Source: Liolophura sinensis
Taxonomy: Eukaryota; Mollusca; Polyplacophora; Chitonida; Chitonidae
Reading direction: 5' to 3'
Assembly: GCF_032854445.1 (NCBI RefSeq)
Contig: NC_088298.1
Coordinates: 8,421,504-8,485,503, forward strand
DNA: 64,000 nt
Shown: positions 11,116 through 23,050 of the stretch, piece by piece
Numbering within the stretch: position 1 is the stretch's first letter
Layout: each line of letters begins with the position of its first letter
Program-made: the position numbers and the translations under genes
Notes under the pieces: generated by a model
Told to the model about the DNA's origin: nothing
The model's database searches: none
The model's input: the letters and a program-made list of their open reading frames with translations, nothing else

Positions 11116-14022
11116 GCTTGCTCGCCAGTATATCCAGATAGGAGGCTTTCTGTGCCTATGCAATGAGATTACCTAAAAGGCGGGCAGGCACTCAGTCTGA
11201 AAACTCTCCCGGTTGCGTTCCAATCGATACAACTTCAGCTTTTAGGTGATTACTCTAAACTCTAACATCCCATATTGGATCACTGTTGGTATTGGAAATA
11301 AAACCTATAGCAACTGCTTTTAGGCTAGGACTGTTTTCTCTTTTTTGGGGAGAGGGGTCTGAAAACCAATAGAATCTTCCTTTACCAGGTCTATTGTTTC
11401 TAACTTACTTGTATGTGGTGCAAGGACACACCGCTTTTGTAAAGTAAAGAACGAGCCCTTCCTTTTAAGTCATGACACCAAATCTGCATACCCTTTATTG
11501 ACAAGTCTACTCAATGACGATGCACTAAAAATTCGCACAGCTGCCGTGGCTATTAGATATTAAAATCTACTTCTACAAACGTTTCAAGGTGTTGCTGTGG
11601 TGGGGGAAAAACTGTTTATGTATTTAATGCCCTCAGTACACTCCGTGAACCTATACATTATTTTCATGATTATCTGCATTTTTGGTTTAGAGTAAGAATG
11701 TACAAGTATAGTTCGTAGCACTGATTTACTTATACAGGTACATAGAGATTCTATTTACCTACCTGAATTACTTGTCATAAGAAGGCTTGTGTAAGTATGG
11801 TGAAAAGGAAACAGTCCCATTTTTACACCACTTGCTTCTCGCAATGGCCCATTTTATCAAAATTCGTGCAAAAATCTTAAATTTACATATCTAAGTCTTA
11901 AACATATTTTATTAGTTTGCGAAACAGCCTAGTGCCGGTAAATAAAATCACAAGGTGTGCTTTATTGGTACGCGCAATCATGTTTATTTAAAAATATACT
12001 TCTAAATTTATTATACCAAATTATTAAGGTATTCCACGTGCTTGACTTTTTTTTCCCCATAAGAACGAAACAAGCAAAGTGTGACCATATTTCTAACGCT
12101 GCGTTCAAGAATTGACCAAATTTATATCCGATTTTAAAAAAAGGATAACTTTTTAACGTGGAATACATAGAAAACAACTGCTTCAAGCTTCCGGGAAATC
12201 CCGAAAGTACGAAAGCTATAGCTACATGTCCTTGACAGATGTTGATAAAATCCATCTTTCTGTCCAGTCCAAAACAAAAAAATCAATGCGTGGATATTGA
12301 GTGACCGGATATAGCTGTCTTAGTGCTTTAAAGGGTTGGAATGGAGCCGTCCTGGCGGGTAATACATACCGCGCTAAAAGCTTCCGCGCGTCTTCATATC
12401 CCCATATGTTCTCATTAGCCCGGTTACTAAGGTGATATGTACGGCGTGTGATCACTTTTTAGGTGGCACAGGTAAAAACCCACGTACGGGCGTGTATCGT
12501 GCAAGGGTTTACACAAAATCCCATCCTCTGTGGATTAATTGTGTTAGGCTTTGCACTTGGTGACCTTTCACTTCCAAATCTCAGGGATTTGCCGGAAGTA
12601 TGCCTATCCCGTGCCACACCCTGCAAATGTTTATTTCTAGGATGATGGACATTGTCTTCTGTGATTGGTTGAAATTCCCGTCCACATACACTCGTATGGA
12701 CAAGGCGTGTCTAGAAAATCAAAACTAAAAAATTTTTTTTATTTCATTTCATTTTTGTGATGACTGAAGATAGCCTGAAGTGTGTGTAACAAAAGGGCAA
12801 AAATAAATGCAAGGAAAACAAACTGATCAATATAGGAAGACCATAGAAACAGAAGCGGTTCATTTTCAGGCGGTGATCAACAGGGTGGCAGAAATGACAT
12901 CACCACAAGTAATACCGTGTAATGCAAGCCCATGGCTGCCAACTACCATTGTTAATCATAATCGATTTTCACCTTCTCTCCTGGAGAGTTCACGTAACAC
13001 GGGCAGGAGAAGAAGGGCCGCGTTTGCGCGCTAGGCCCTGCTTCCACGCGGTTCACTCTCATTCGCACGCACATCAATACGTTCCCTGCCTATGGCCTGC
13101 TGTGCTAAGCATCAATGGCCGCTACTATACTCCGTTATCGAATAACACTCCCCCTCCAACCCTACAGCTTGCCCAGTGAAAAAAGAGAAATTTCGACGAA
13201 TCAGGAAATACATATATATATATATATACGCACACAAGCTTATAGATCATTTGCCAACGTCCTAGTGTCCTAGGTTTTAGGGGTACGTGAGGATAGGCAA
13301 AAAAGTCGTTTTCGCCCGCCAATTGAAGCGAATGATTGCATCGAATGTTACCACTGGCATAGTGGCGTGTGGTCTTGTCAAGGCTGGTGAAGGAAAACGA
13401 TTTTCCGATACGAAATACATGGAAGGCAGGCCTCACGCTGAACTACATCGGCCGGCCTATCAAATGGCAATACGGTGGAAATTTTGCGAGTCCGGCTAAG
13501 AATCAGCGCGGAGACAACTGCGGTTTTGATTTACTGGATTTTACCCCTTTGCTTTTTTTCACCAAGGGAATAAGACGAGCTGGTGTGGTTTAAAAAATTA
13601 TAAGAAGAAACGATCATATTCGACAATACCGCCTTGGCATCAAAACGTCGAGATTTCAGCTCTGGCCTTAACGACCAGTCAGATCGCGTTCATCCATTTA
13701 CTGCCGTCCTGCTTCGTGGTATTTCCTGCCTGCTGACTCAAGCCTCCTGTCGTCGCTCTCTGTTTACGCGGACTCGGTTTTAGCCCTGACTGTCTTGGAA
13801 ACGAGCTCTTCAATGAGGCGTCATCGTGCTCGTGTGACTGGAAGACGTGCTGGATAAGTTCATTTCGCTCGTTGTCTTGCCAGCTTCAGCTGCTGGCGTG
13901 TACAGAACCAGGGGCTCGCCCAGGAACAGTGTAGCTCAGCAGACACCGTACTACTGAACGGCGAATTTCCCAATCCTATGCACAGGGCGGAGCTAAAGGA
14001 CTAATGCGGACTATGCAGGCTG
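11116..14022. other. no confident gene; GC rises from about 13.6 kb
   Basis: AT-rich to about 12.2 kb. Two overlapping minus-strand open frames (11962-12455) are of chance length and lack codon bias. A short (TA)n tract lies at 13208-13227. From about 13.6 kb the base composition becomes visibly GC-richer without a clear frame. This could be the 5' untranslated part or promoter-proximal region of the 14.2 kb candidate. Confidence 0.4.
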
Positions 14023-14216
14023 TTGGTGTTGTTGCAGTATGATACAGGCACATCGCACTGGCGTGAGAGAAACACAGAGAAGTGCGAAGAAGTGCCAGGC
14101 ACCGTACTGGGTGCTGCAGTCTTTCGTCCACGTTCCCGTGCCGCCCGACCGCCACCACGGAGGTTCCACGTTGGGATGGGGGGTCGCAGAAAGCCCGCCA
14201 CCTACAGAATGGCAAG

Positions 14217-14402
14217 ATGAACCGGAAGTATCCCCCTCGACCGCCCCAAGAGGAACTGGTCCTGTTCGAGAACTCCACGTCTATGATGGACCATGGCAAT
14301 CACCATACAGCTCACACCATCGTGGTCACCAAGAAAAGGACCGGCCCCTCCAGTGCCATCAGTTTTGCCCGGTACCGGAAGTTTCGGCGACGGAGATGGA
14401 AG
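14217..14402 (+). CDS. candidate first coding exon, unknown protein
   Basis: ATG at 14217 with A at -3 opens a frame of 62 codons up to a possible donor AAG|GTTCGA at 14402/14403 (phase 0). About 70% of third positions are G or C, in a region averaging about 38% GC. This is the strongest coding bias in the window. The peptide starts MNRKYPPRPPQEELVLFENS and ends in a basic cluster (RYRKFRRRRWK). No domain, signal peptide or membrane segment is seen. The first ATG of the leader, at 14209, encodes only M-A-R; its TGA (14218-14220) overlaps the main ATG. The frame is open upstream to about 14064 without an ATG, so this could instead be an internal exon. Two other frames are also open over 14023-14220, and the donor is weak. 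Confidence 0.45.
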
Positions 14403-15646
14403 GTTCGATTGCGCATGTCTTTTTTCTTCTTCTAACTTCTTCTTTGATATACCTTCTGCACTCAGTAGTTTCGATTTTGCATGTCACTTGATGTGGATGT
14501 CTTTTTCCCTTCTTTCTGAAAGAAAACATTAATAAGATTCTTGTAGAAACTGATATTGTAAAAAATACCATTCTATTGGCCACTTTTTTATGCCATTAAG
14601 CATTTAGCGTTTGTCTTTCAAACCAGATGTTTCACATGTAAATATTTCCGGGCATGCGCGTTATAGTGTCGGCTTATTGCTTTTCATTCCATTAGATTAT
14701 TCAAGGCACGAAGGATCGGTCTCCAAGACAAATCAAAACAATGTCCGCCATATTGATGACCTGGTTAACACTGGTTTTATTAAAGCGTACATTTGCCATG
14801 GAAAACCAAGCAAAAAGCAGGCCACAAAATCCTCTCACGTGTAGAACGTATTAAAAGCAATTAGTATTGGCTAAATCGAAAAAGCTATCATATGTGTTCT
14901 TTTTTATTACACGTACTGAATCTGATCAAATTGTTGGATGTTTGCGTTCAAGATGATCGTGTTGGAGACGAATATTGTTGGAGAATATTGATGTAGAGTG
15001 AAATAGCGGAACAATGCCCCTCTGAGTCCGTAACCACGTGCTGTGCGGTATGAAGTCGGCGTTTGATTGTCAAACACAAAACTTACCACAAAATCTGAAT
15101 CCAAAATTCACACAACATAGTTTATGTGTATCATTTAAAAGGCCTCATTTTATATTTAAAAAAACATCTCCAGGCGTTAGGAAATTTTATTTTGTAAATA
15201 AGGATCACCTGCATTTATTTTAGTAAAAATTACAAACTGAAGTTGCAGTTTATTTGTTAATTGTTGTATGCTTTCTTGCTACACCACCTGGTACTCATCT
15301 GAAAATGTATATGACTCCTGATGATATAAATTGCGTGTATATCTTTCATTTTCTCACTTTAAGATTTATCTTCGTCTTTGTCTTTAAGAATTAAATTCTT
15401 AAATCTAGTATCAAACAAAAACACACATCCGAATTTAGAATCAAACAAACGATATGAACATAAAAAGTGTATTATCACATTGTGGCTATCCAAACAGACT
15501 CAAGAAAAAAAACGAGTAGTGGGCCAAATTTTACAATAATGGTCCTTGCACCTTTATCTGTTACAAACAATACCTAACGTTTCTGTACACTGCGCTCAGA
15601 AAGAGCACCTATTTTTCGGCAAACTGTTTTAGTGTGTTTTACAGTT
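14403..15646. other. no gene seen
   Basis: Returns abruptly to AT-rich sequence after the 14.2 kb candidate exon, as expected for an intron. A reverse ATGGCGGA octamer lies at 14744-14751. Confidence 0.5.
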
Positions 15647-16180
15647 TCTTCTACATACTACATGGATAATTCGTATTTCATGGGTAACTTCTTCTTTGTG
15701 GGTAATTTCTGCTACATGGGAACCTTCTGCTACATGGGTAACGTCTGCTACGTAGGTAACTTCTGCTTTATGGGTAACTTTTGCTTCATGGGAACCTTCT
15801 GATACATGTGTAACGTCTGCTACGTGGGTAACTTCTGCTTTATGGGTAACTTATGTTACATAGGAACCTTCTGCTACATGGGTAACGTCTGCTACGTGGG
15901 TAACTTCTGCTTTATGGGTAACTTCTGTTACATAGGAACCTTCTGCTACATGGGTAACGTCTGCTACGTGGGTAACTTCTGCTTTATGGGTAACTTCTGT
16001 TACATAGAAAACGTCTGTTACATGGTTAATTCCTACTACATAGGTAACTTCTGCAACATATGTAATTCCTACTACATGGGTAACTCCTGCTACATGGGTA
16101 ATTCCTGATACATGAGTAAATTGTGCTACATGGTCATGGGTAATTCCTCCTACATCGGTAATCCTACTACATGGGCAACT
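15647..16180. repeat. minisatellite, 18-bp monomer and 72-bp higher-order unit
   Basis: About 29 copies of an 18-bp unit related to TACATGGGTAACTTCTGC. In the central part four variants recur in fixed order: TACATGGGTAACGTCTGC, TACGTGGGTAACTTCTGC, TTTATGGGTAACTTCTGT and TACATAGGAACCTTCTGC. They give a 72-bp period. Because 18 is a multiple of three, the plus strand stays open as a hexapeptide repeat (CYMGNV-like) and the minus strand as an HVADVT-like repeat. Plus-frame TGA codons at both ends and the equal openness of both strands argue against coding. Confidence 0.95.
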
Positions 16181-17060
16181 ATATCGGTACACATAATATA
16201 GCGGTACACATTATATATCGGTACGCAGGCATTTTATACCATCCACAGACATTCCATGTTTGTAAACCCTTCCTTAACCACCTTTGTCATACTCAGTTTT
16301 ATTTATCCCCTCTTGTTGATTTTGTTCATTACACCGTGCCCACCACAATGACAGGGCAGTGACGTTTATATAAGTTCTCACAAGGCGGAGACCCCAACCC
16401 ACCCCACCCCTTTATATACCCCTCCCCATCTCCTCCTCACTTGAGCTGCAATTAGTAATTGATTAGATAATAAATATATTTTCTATTCGATGTATTCTTC
16501 TAGTACATATGGTAATCGTCTAGAAAGAATGGCATCTAACACTCTGCAATTATTTCTTGAATCTTATCCAGGTGTAATTAAGTGTAAAATGTATTTTCAA
16601 TACGAGCAATTTACAAAACCATAAAACAAGGCTTGGTATATTTGCAATAAAAAGCAGGTCATATATGGCAATATATTTTTGGAGGCTTGGTTTATTAAAT
16701 ACTTCATACATCATGAGTACTAACGTAATACTAAACGAGTGTGTTTTTTGTCAGGTATAAATTTTATGAGTTACACAAACTTTAGGCAACTTACAAAAAA
16801 AAAGCAAAAAAAATCCTTATTCCGTTCTTTTTATTGGTTCCATATGGCGAACGGGTGATCCCTCCCTATACAGATGTCGCTATTTACCTTCACACCTCCG
16901 CACATACATGACATCTAATCTTGTTTCAGCTACTCATGAAACTGCAATATTTGACTAGTTCTGTGCTTTAACTAATGCGGAACAGTAGAAATTTTGCAGA
17001 TTTAAAGGCGAATGCTCGACCTCGATCAACATAACTGAATGAACAAAAAACAAAGTTTAC
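16181..17060. other. no gene seen
   Basis: Begins with a few degenerate CGGTACACAT-type words trailing off the array; otherwise ordinary AT-rich sequence. Confidence 0.5.
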
Positions 17061-17093
17061 CAGAGGTGGACTGCTATCAGTGTCATCCGCCAT
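17061..17093 (-). CDS. possible very short first coding exon
   Basis: On the minus strand ATG at 17093-17091 in a good context (AAACATGG) opens eleven codons, MADDTDSSPPL. It then meets a donor CTG|GTAAAC at 17061/17060 (phase 0). An in-frame TAG lies a short way upstream. An acidic Met-Ala start followed by a donor is typical of metazoan first exons. However, the exon is only 33 bases and ATGGCGGA is itself over-represented here (it also resembles a YY1 site). No partner exon was identified; the 0.9-1.25 kb segment on the same strand is a remote possibility. Confidence 0.25.
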
Positions 17094-18652
17094 GTTTTCC
17101 TGTATGTTAGTGTCCGCTTGCTATACCGGTACTTTCAACATGGGTATAGGGAGAAAACTCATCAGCTGCACATGGGTATCAGATAAACGAAATTAATAAA
17201 AATTATCTTTGGCTAGGTAATTAATGATAGATCATGTTTGTATCCGTACTGTGGTAATTGACGTTGGGTAATCAGTGACAAACAAATGAGCTATGCGCTG
17301 TGGGTCACATTTTGAGGTTTATTTGCTTCGGTTGCTTCACGGAGTTGTTTATTATATAAATTCATAATCAGTCTATTATTTGTTTTGTTTTTGTACGCTC
17401 TGCCACCAGCCAGATATTTGCATTTACATAATTGAAGTCGTAAGAAAGTTCAGACATTTGACTTGGTCAAAGTCAAAACGGGCTTACACCTAAATGTTTC
17501 CATCCCACATTATTGCGTTTACTGATTGAGAACAAGCTAGCTACACAGAGATTTCAAATCCAGACTTTGTTTGTTTGTTTCTTTGTTTGTTTTTTTGCTT
17601 GCCTTTTTCTAGAAATATTAATGAAGGACATCCCGTCACAGTCTGGCTAGTCATCATCTATCATTGCTTAATTACTGAAACATAGTTAGATACATTCACA
17701 AGAAGGCAACAAAAACTATATTGGAATAAAATTTCATTTTAAATAAAGAATAAAAGTTTCTTTGGAGAAACGAAATACATCCTAGGGACATTCAGTATCT
17801 ATTTCAGTGACAATATCACAAGAACAACGTTCAAAAAAACAGCGAAGTGACACGATATCTAAATCCTAAATAACACCAAGATAAGATCAAAGCTTACTAA
17901 TTGTCCAAGGGCCGACTTACGCTCAAGGTTACTGCGTTCATGTCAGAACCTTAGGCCTTGGGGAACTGTTACGTAAACAATCCCGGTGTGTTTTATACCA
18001 CAGTTCGTGCACTAATTGCTGTGTTAACCAACTAGGCCCAAATGACCATGCAGAGGTCTCTGCGGTGCTCTTCTTGATGATATTTAATACCAAGTAATTT
18101 TCCCTAACTGCCCCTAAAGGCATTTTGCTTGGGGAGGAAGGTGGGGGGGGGGGGGGGGGATGACTTGCGATTTGAGCTAGTCATTTAGACGCTCTTTCAA
18201 CTCCAAGCAGGTCAAAGCTAAGGACAGATTCAATCACCACCTTTACGTTTTAAAGTGGCTTTTGCCTCGTCTCAATATTAACTCGTGCGACATTTGATTT
18301 CCTTTTGGTGAAATCTGTGCTTGGAATGCATATCTTGAATCCAATGATTGGCCAGTATTCTTGTCGTCACTTAAATTTTAATGGTACTACTTTTTTTTTA
18401 TCTAAAAAAGCGCAAGAACTGCATAGACGAAGAAGATAAAATAGTGCTCAATAACACTATAATTTAATGATATAACCTGTAATCAGTGTTGATCTTTTGT
18501 CACTAAACGAATGTAGAAAATGTCTTTCCACTTTTATGTGTTACTTTCTATCTCGCCCTTACGAAAGTAGTCGAATTACTGTGATGATGTGGGAGAAGTG
18601 ACGGTATTTGATCAGAAATATTCGTTAAACTCCTTTAGGGTGTGGTCTTCTA
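17094..18652. other. no gene seen; long G run
   Basis: A run of 17 G residues occupies 18143-18159 on the plus strand, with G-quadruplex potential. No coding signal. Confidence 0.5.
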
Positions 18653-18781
<129 letters not shown>

Positions 18782-18856
18782 CTGTTACGTTACACGTGGT
18801 ACAGTTCATGAGTAATTTGTCACTGGTCGGTGGTTTACCTCGAGTCCTCCACTTTC

Positions 18857-19396
18857 TTGGATAGACAATCTGTAAAATGGCTGGATAGACTTTTATTTTC
18901 ATCAACCTGTAAAATGTCTGGATAGACTTTTGTTTTCATCAATATATAAAATGGCTGGATAGACATTTGTTTTCATCCACCTGTAAAATGGCTGGATAGA
19001 CTTGTTTTCACCAATCTATAAAATGGCTGGATAGACTTGTTCTCATCAGCCAATAAAATGGCTGGATAGACTTGTTCTCATCAGCCAATAAAATGGCTGG
19101 ATAGACTTGTTCTCATCAACCTGTAAAATGGCTGGATAGACTTTTACTTTCATCAATCTATAAAATGGCTGGATAGACTTTTACTTTCATCAATCTATAA
19201 AATGGCTGGATAGACTTGATTTCATCAGCCTGTAAAATGGCTGGATAGACTTCCGTTTTCATCAGTCTATAAAATGGCTGGATAGACTTCCGTTTTCATC
19301 AGTCTATAAAATGGCTGGATAGACTTCCGTTTTCATCAGTCTATAAAATGGCTGGATAAACTTTTGTTTTCATCAGGCTGTAAAATGAATGGATAT
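18857..19396. repeat. minisatellite, 36-39-bp unit
   Basis: Fourteen near-complete units plus a partial one, each carrying TAAAATGGCTGGATAGAC followed by a pyrimidine-rich stretch ending TTTTCATCA. Most units read TCTATAAAATGG or CTGTAAAATGG. Three adjacent copies near 19240-19350 are nearly identical, with a TTCCGTTTTCATC variant, pointing to recent local expansion. The ATG in each unit is closed after two codons, so it is not coding. Confidence 0.95.
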
Positions 19397-20225
19397 GGCG
19401 TGAAACACGCCATCAATTCTAACCGGCGAGTTCCTCCGAGTTTCTCTTAGACCTTGTGTCCTTACATTTCTTGTACAGTGTACAAATTCTAACCTTTCAG
19501 GGAATAATTGTGGGTTGTCAGGGATCCGGCGAGGTCATACGGTGTCTCCGCGCCACGTATTAACCATACTAAAGTCGTATTAGATTCAACAACTTGAATT
19601 ACTGCGTAATAAAATAAATGATGACTGATAAATAAATTAATCAAAGCATGAGCAAATTAATAAGTGTATGTCAATAATGATGGGTGCAAATCAGTAAATA
19701 TATATTCTATATATAAAATTCTTTGGTAAACCAGTCTAGATAGTGCGGTTTAGATAGTAAGGATTCAATGGAATTCAATAAACGCGGCACTGCATTGATC
19801 ACCCCATAAAGGATTTATGAGGTGGCTGTTATTACATTGTTCAAGATTCTGTCAATAAATTAGGCAATAGCCGTGTTTTTATTAGCCGTAAAAAATATAT
19901 ATAATTACTTCAAATATTGATTCGCTATACGCATAAAGTTGGAGACGAATTTACCTTTCCTTCAATCTGTTTGTTCAAGGAAGTATTTTTTTTTAGCTAG
20001 AAGAAGCCTTAAGTACGACAAAAACTGCATCTATCGAATGTTGTTAATATTTTACTATGTATGTAGTTACAATATGTAGTTTACGTCAGGATTCGCTTGT
20101 GAAGAGAATGCTTTATACTGTGCCTCGAGCTAAAAAGTCTAAAATGTTATTCCCGCTATAGTAATGACATAATGGCTCGTTTGTATCTCGCCTCTATAAA
20201 ACACCTACCTCCTTTAAGTGGCCAT
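19397..20225. other. no gene seen
   Basis: AT-rich single-copy sequence, nothing supportable. Confidence 0.5.
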
Positions 20226-20236
20226 CTACATTATTT

Positions 20237-20409
20237 GATTTATTTATTTCATTAATATTTGATTTGTGCTTTACGCCGTACTCACGAATAGTTTACTTAT
20301 ACGTAGAGGAAGCCGGCTTGAGTTGGACTTGAACTCACAGCGACCGCAATGGTGAGAGGCTCCTGAATCATTACACCGGGCTGGGACGTTAACGACTAGG
20401 CCAGGGATG
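20237..20409 (-). mobile_element. SINE with target-site duplication and internal deletion
   Basis: The tail (TTTA-rich) and GTGCTTTACGCCGTACTC block are joined, shortly after TTTACTTATACG, to AGGAAGCCGGCTTGAG and then the tRNA head with B-box-like GAGTTCAAGTCC. The central GGATGGTCGTGGG region is missing. The flanks CTACATTATTT (20226-20236) and CTACATGATTT (20410-20420) match at 10 of 11 positions and look like the target-site duplication, so the head end is complete. Confidence 0.9.
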
Positions 20410-20420
20410 CTACATGATTT

Positions 20421-21195
20421 CCCTTCAACAATCAAATCTCGTAACATGACATGATTCCATGAAACACGAATTGGAAGCAAATGATTTCTATACCGCGTAT
20501 TTGAAAAATTTATATGTAGGAAATAATGTTTTATTAAATTAGATTTGACACTTTTCACACTTCAAAAATGAAAAACAGAACACTTTTGCATTTGCCACAT
20601 TTTTTTCAAATGTTCTTCCACTGAACTTATAAATGATAAACATTCTCTTGAAATCTTATTTTCATTCAGTTTGAAAATGTTTTATCAAAGGTTCCATACC
20701 GAACCTCCGCGTTGCAACTGAATCCATTTTGCCGTCTAATTGGTAGTATCCTCATCTGTCAGTTAAACTGACAACTGTCCCTTGTCCCACCTGCTTTAAA
20801 AGAGATACAAAGTCATTTCTGATTGATTGCTGTAGTGATGTGCAATCTCAGGCTATGCCTCGCCTAAGCTGAATTTTAGATTTGGCAAATTTATTTTTAA
20901 CCCAGGAAATCGTATTTCTACTATCAGCCAGTCACCGTCGGTTCTGTATCCATATAAAATGTCACCTGCTTCCAGCGGCCATCGTTTCTCTGTTATACCG
21001 CCAGCATATTAACCTCTTAAAATAGAGTTTCTATGTGCCGCTTTGGTTGCCAAGCACGTCGCGTGCGAAAATGTCGATGCAAACATTGAAAATATGTAGC
21101 GTTGCAATTTCGCGTGACTTGCAGATTTGAGCCTTCACATATCATATTTCTGTGAGAATATCTCACCCGATATCTGCAGTATCTCCCGATAGACT
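20421..21195. other. no gene seen
   Basis: No coding bias, splice-flanked frame or repeat recognised. Confidence 0.5.
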
Positions 21196-21440
21196 AATGG
21201 CGTTCAGAGAACTCACATCAAGACGGTCAGCATTGACTATAGCTTCTTTCATTGGTATATGCTCTGTATCCTGCATCATCGCGTTCAGTAATGACTACTA
21301 TAGCTTGCTCCACTTGTACAGGTGGTATGTCCCGCATCATGGCGATCAGCATTGACTATAGCGTGTTTCACTGGTATAGGTGCTATATCCTGCTTTATAG
21401 TCATCAGCATTGACTATAGCTTGTTTCACCTGAACTATTT
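21196..21440. repeat. short minisatellite, about 60-bp unit, four copies
   Basis: The word ATTGACTATAGC, or a close variant, recurs near 21232, 21290, 21351 and 21409. Each is followed by TTTCACTGGTATAGGTG-like and ATATCCTGC-like words at constant spacing. Divergence between copies is moderate, so the array is not recent. Confidence 0.85.
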
Positions 21441-21690
21441 CCTGCTATGCTCCATAGAGATCATACCCATGTAAAACTATCGCTCATAAGATACTTGAAC
21501 ACAGTTATTCATTTATTTCAATTTGTAAATCAAATAACATTAGCCAGGCTGCAAAACATCAAAAATGAGAACAAGCATAAAAAAAATGCCACATTGCATT
21601 TGTTCTCCGTTGTAACACTGTTGTATTAATGCAATTTTGCTTTCAACGTATTCAATATATTATTGAAATAAGTATTATTTTGTACCAAAA

Positions 21691-21900
21691 TTTATTTATT
21701 TATTTTATTTTAATGGTGTTTTACGCCGAGCTCAAGAATATTTCACTTATACGAGGGCGGCCAGCATTATGGTGGGTAGAAACCGGGGCAAAGCCAGGGG
21801 GAAACCCACGACCATCCGCAGGTTGCTGTCAGATCTTCCCATGTACTGCCGGAGAGGAAGCCAGCATGAGCTGGACTTGAACTCACAGCGACTGCACTGG
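21691..21900 (-). mobile_element. SINE, head partly truncated
   Basis: The most complete body in the window: (TTTA)n tail, GGTGTTTTACGCCG, CAAGAATATTTCACTTATAC, GGCCAGCATTATGGTGGG, AACCCACGACCATCCGCAGG, CTTCCCATGTACTGCCGG and the B-box region. It stops before the A box. Confidence 0.93.
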
Positions 21901-22997
21901 GCCTCGGATAACCCCCTTATAGCAAACTTAATATGATAAGTAATAGTTTATACTGCAAGTATCCATCGTAAATTTGTGACTTTCTCTTGCGTTGTGGTGC
22001 GTTTGCCTTCAGACAAAAAATCCATTATAGCTACGAATAAACGATTATTTCTTCGTATTTCCGTCTGCAGTTCCAACACAGAGAACAGAGTATTCCCCGG
22101 ACATAAATATAATCGCATAGAATTAGTTCCGTCTGTCTCCTGTAAGCCTGGGGTACGTTATTTTATGACTTTATACATTGTGTGGAATAAATGACATATC
22201 GGCGAACGGATCGCCCAAGAGATGTATAGACCGCCACTTGGCCGTCATCTCAATGTTCGCTAATATACTTATAGTTGTATACGAAGTGCAGTCAACAGAG
22301 CACGGTCCACACTGACTGGCCGCTGTCTGGTCATTCTGTCGACTGGGAAAAACCACAAGCTGGTGTCTTCTGCAGACAGAGGAGTTTTGTATGTATGGAG
22401 GAGTTTTGTATGTTATATATGTCTTAATGACATATATAACAGCGTACATGAGAATGGAAGGAACTCTTCAGCCTACTACTGATAAAATAGTCATGCCCTC
22501 GTGCTGCGTCTAGCTCCCTTTGGCGGTTGTCAGTGAGGAGATATCTGAGCTCACTACGGGACAATATGAAATAAACTTACCACCTTTATTCTGACAGCGA
22601 CGAACAACCGGTAATGTGTTTCGTTCGTCAAGTGTTTAGAAGTGAAACATCTGCCTGCCTCTAAAGAAATGATATTATTCATGGAAACAGTAATTGAAAT
22701 TCCACTACGTTTCTGTGTAAACATTTCTGTATGCAAAATTATTGTGCGGTTATTGATATTGTGGACAAGTTTGCATATATGTGCATGTGATATATGTTTT
22801 TGGCCGGGCCTATATAGTAAATCATCGACAATTTCGCCTATGACTAAAGTGCAAATTCTACTTCACCCTAAAAATGTTATTGATCGTAGAAAGTCGTGCT
22901 GGAGTTTACTTGGTAGAAACTATGATATTCTGCTCAAAGAAATGCAAGTTTCAGCATTAAAAATAATGTTTTATGTCATCTAAAAATGCGAGTTTTA
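21901..22997. other. no confident gene; one palindrome
   Basis: A perfect inverted repeat GTTATATATGTC / GACATATATAAC occupies 22412-22423 and 22429-22440 with a 5-base loop. Just before it, GGAGTTTTGTATG is present twice (near 22381 and 22400). On the minus strand a good acceptor (CTCCTCTGTCTGCAG) ends at 22370 and is followed by a frame open to about 22171, but no donor or codon bias supports an exon. Confidence 0.45.
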
Positions 22998-23050
22998 GGT
23001 CAGCATTGTGGTGGGAAGAAATTGGGCAGAGTCGGCTGGAAACCCACGTC
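22998..23050 (-). mobile_element. SINE central-domain fragment
   Basis: GTCAGCATTGTGGTGGGAAG, then GGGCAGAGTCGGCTGGAAAC and CCACG match the middle of the family. Both ends are missing. Confidence 0.75.

Noticed and set aside
11405-11490. Minus-strand 27-codon ATG frame ending at CAA|GTAAGT
   Set aside because: Same reasoning as at 6.8 kb; weak start context.
11962-12455. Two overlapping minus-strand frames reading like protein
   Set aside because: Different frames, AT-rich codons, first one without ATG; only a GTATGT donor inside, which is not enough.
14039-14491. 150-codon open frame overlapping the 14.2 kb candidate
   Set aside because: The alternative frame from 14217 has the stronger third-position bias and a better start; openness of the other frames follows from low stop density in GC-rich sequence.
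17985-18045. Minus-strand CCTAGTTGGTTAAC resembling a tRNA A box
   Set aside because: No B box at the right distance, so a tRNA-like call is not supported.
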